Shown: positions 62,225 to 64,000 of the stretch, one piece after another
How the letters are laid out: each line of letters opens with the position of its first letter
Numbering within the stretch: position 1 is the stretch's first letter
Source: an uncultured Coriobacteriaceae bacterium
GTDB taxonomy: Bacteria; Actinomycetota; Coriobacteriia; Coriobacteriales; Atopobiaceae
DNA: 64,000 bases
Reading direction: 5' to 3'
Assembly: GCA_902786015.1 (NCBI GenBank)
Contig: CADAAU010000009.1
Location: 53,739-117,738, forward strand
Translations under genes and position numbers: made by a program
Notes under the pieces: generated by a model
Told to the model about the DNA's origin: nothing
Database searches by the model: none
The model's input: only the letters and a program-made list of their open reading frames with translations

Positions 62225-62348
62225 TGTCGTTGCAGATCTCCTTCTTCTCTTCCAGGCTGTAGCTCTCAGGCGAGTACAGGCAGAGGTCCGCTCGGAAGTA
62301 GGCCATGTCCTCGGCCTGGGTGAGTTCGGTCATCTTCGCTTCGTTCAT
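62225..62348 (-). CDS. First exon of a small gene split by a group II intron
   Basis: Starts ATG at 62348 with AAAGGAG 8 bases ahead: MNEAKMTELTQAEDMAYFRA, acidic and helical, through YSLEEKKEICND, then the intron begins after the first base of the next codon. Joining to 60039 gives AGC (Ser) and continues in frame. Function unknown. Confidence 0.65.
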
Positions 62349-62451
62349 CTTTTTATCTCCTTTCGTGTGCCCCTGATGCCCTTTTGACCATCCTGGGGTG
62401 CCACAAATTCCGCTAGAAATAATCCGGAAAGGAGCGTTTTCTAGTGTAGAA

Positions 62452-62484
62452 AAGTGGTGCGTCGATTTCTCGAACGCACCACTT
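62452..62484 (-). terminator. Terminator of a truncated minus-strand gene
   Basis: Perfect 11-base arms AAGTGGTGCGT and complement, followed on the minus strand by TTTTCTACA. It sits 61 bases after the stop of the short frame at 62545-62670. Confidence 0.65.
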
Positions 62485-62544
62485 CTGACCTGTGGTTTCG
62501 TTGTGTTTCGGGTTAGAGTGTGGAATAGTGCTTTGTCCCGAATT

Positions 62545-62670
62545 TTATTCCCACTCAATGATTCCAACTTCGCCCGGCTTTGCATCCTCGTCGAACCTCG
62601 TGAAGCCTCGTCTCTCTCGTGTCGTCCTGTTGTAGACGATATGTCCCGCACCCAAGCGGCTGACGTTCGC
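62545..62670 (-). pseudogene. C-terminal remnant of an unidentified gene
   Basis: A 41-codon open frame (ANVSRLGAGHIVYNRTT ... FDEDAKPGEVGIIEWE, stop TAA) with a terminator behind it but no start and no upstream part. The last residues IEWE recall the end of GMP synthetase, but the rest does not match what I know of that enzyme. It looks like the 3' end of a normal gene cut off by the insertion of the IS110 element. Confidence 0.35.
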
Positions 62671-62776
62671 CTAGAACAAAGCCCCTGACCTGTTACTCCG
62701 CGGGCTCGGTGGCGTTACGCTGGTGCTGCCATGCAAGAGCGGACGAACCTACCGCAAACAGGGAAAGGGGCCTTCG

Positions 62777-63939
62777 ATGCAAGAGTACACCTTGAGATCC
62801 GAGCACGCAACCACGATAGCTTTGGACCAGCACGCGCGATCGGTGACCCTCGCCGCGCTCGACCTCGCGACCGGCGAGACGAGGAGCGGGAGGCTCGCGG
62901 ACTGCCCGTCGGCGGAGCAGATAGTGTCCTGGGCGGATTGGGCGACCAGGCCGCTGAGGTTCGTCTACGAGTCTGGCCCGTGCGGGTTCCAGCTCGCGAG
63001 GGAGATCCGGGCGATGGGAGCCGACTGTGACATCATAGCCGTGACGAGCATACCCAGGAGCACGGAGGACAAGAGGCTCAAGGACGACCGCAGAGACGCG
63101 CAGGCGCTGCTCGAGGCTGTGACGGCTCCGAGCTGCAAGTGCAAGACGGTATATATACCGAGCGAGGAGTCGGAGGCGGCGCGCGACCTCTGCCGCGCGT
63201 ACTACGACATGGTGCTGGCGACCAAGCGCCTGAAGATGCAGTTCTCGGCGATGCTGCTGCGCCACGGCTTCGTCTGGAACGAACGCACGCCCAGGGGGAA
63301 CCTTAGGCCCACGTGGACCAGGGACTACGTAAAGTGGGCCCGGTCGATCAGGCTGCCCGTCGAGGCCGAGAACCAGACCCTCAAGTTCTACCTGAGGGGC
63401 GTGCTCGACGGGCTCGACCGATGCAACGAGGTCAAGTCAAGCGCGAGTGCCTGGCCCTTTCGGAGAAGGGACGGTTCAAGCCGTACGTCGACGCGCTGAG
63501 CAGGCTGAAGGGCGTCGACCGCATGGGGGCGCTGACCTACGTCGCCACCATGGACGACTTCTCGCGATTCAGGAACGGGCGCAGCGTCTCCAAGTACTTC
63601 GGGCTCACGCCGACGAGGCACGACAGCGGCGAGAAGGTCGGCAGGAACGGAAAGATCACCAAGGCTGGCGACACCACCGTGCGGAAGGCCGTGGTCGAGG
63701 GGCTCGCCAGCCTGCCGAACTACAACAAGGCGCAGAAGTGGCTGCCGAAGGGCTGCGAGGTCAGCGCCGCGGTCGAGGCCGAGGCGTGCCTTTGCAACTC
63801 GCGTAACGTCGACCGCTACAGGGCTCTGACCAAGGCCGGGAAGAGGAAGAACGTCGCGAAGGTGGCGGTGGCCTCCGAGCTGGTGCGCCAGATGTGGGCG
63901 ATCGGCAACATCGTGCGGGAAGAGCTCGAGCAGGGCTGA
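62777..63939 (+). mobile_element. IS110-family transposase, frameshifted
   Basis: Two frames make up one IS110 transposase. Frame A (62777-63436) has the DEDD/RuvC-like part: IALDQHARSVTLAALD, YESGPCGFQLAR, PRSTEDKRLKDDRRDAQALLEA. Frame B (from about 63437 to 63939) has the transposase_20 part: LKGVDRMGALTYVATM, KYFGLTPTRHDSGEKVGRNGKITKAGD. The break is a 5-base tandem duplication TCAAG-TCAAG at 63432-63441; removing one copy joins the frames as CNEVKRECLAL. Therefore inactive here. Ends of the element are not defined; IS110 elements have no clear inverted repeats. Confidence 0.9.
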
Positions 63940-64000
63940 CCTCGCGATTCCTCATAACATCGACGGCATCCGAGTCCTGGTTCGGGGGCGTCGGGGAGGC

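Noticed and set aside
63420..63445. Programmed frameshift in the IS110 transposase
   Set aside because: No slippery heptamer; the exact TCAAG duplication explains the break better.
52795..64000. Second copy of the tRNA-fMet 3' end as attR
   Set aside because: I searched the rest of the window by eye and found no repeat of the tRNA end; if it exists, it lies beyond 64 kb.

Overview
The window looks like chromosome of a strictly anaerobic, moderately high-GC member of the Coriobacteriia (Actinomycetota; an Olsenella/Atopobium/Collinsella-like gut bacterium). This is an inference from protein character, the [FeFe]-hydrogenase maturase HydF, nitrogenase-like and Hyp genes, and CBS/DRTGG-type pyrophosphatases; no rRNA gene is present to prove it.

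Layout. 1-5.4 kb: end of a 10TM metal exporter, a family 2 glycosyltransferase, a hexulose-6-phosphate-synthase-like enzyme, and a leftward glmU-prs-pth block (UDP-GlcNAc, PRPP, peptidyl-tRNA hydrolysis). 5.5-19.6 kb: housekeeping genes (large FtsX-type permease, deoC, VOC protein, tRNA-Gln, peptidoglycan-binding protein, polyprenyl synthase, galE, HAD phosphatase, class II FBP aldolase, M18 aminopeptidase, DegV). 19.9-25.6 kb: a purine salvage and uptake operon (xpt, Bmp lipoprotein, ABC ATPase, two permeases). 25.7-29.1 kb: TM1266-like regulator, zinc-ribbon membrane protein, HydF, alpha/beta hydrolase.

29.4-39.9 kb is the most unusual part. A NifH-like ATPase, two NifD-like and two NifK-like proteins share one tightly coupled, mostly overlapping gene string with hypF-hypC-hypD-hypE, the four proteins that make the Fe(CN)2CO group of [NiFe]-hydrogenases. 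No hydrogenase subunit and no hypA/hypB nickel-insertion gene lies among them. The gene order suggests a nitrogenase-like enzyme, or scaffold, whose metal centre may carry Hyp-made cyanide/CO ligands. This is a hypothesis.

40.1-52.5 kb: murB, UPF0210 protein, CobW-type GTPase, an orphan acyl carrier protein, two paralogous regulatory pyrophosphatases in inverted orientation around an alpha-glucosidase, and a DUF262/DUF1524 (GmrSD-like) putative defence protein with a small membrane partner.

52.8-64 kb: an initiator tRNA followed by a decayed, IS-riddled prophage end: HTH protein, transposase fragment, tail fibre, BspA-like tail protein, ArsR/DUF5714 cargo pair, XhlA-like protein, holin, a GH25 lysin with an amber codon, a second lysin with CW_7 repeats, a group II intron that splits a small gene, and a frameshifted IS110 element. 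A family of intergenic palindromes (consensus GGGGAGTATCCCCATCGCTTG) is scattered over the chromosomal part.
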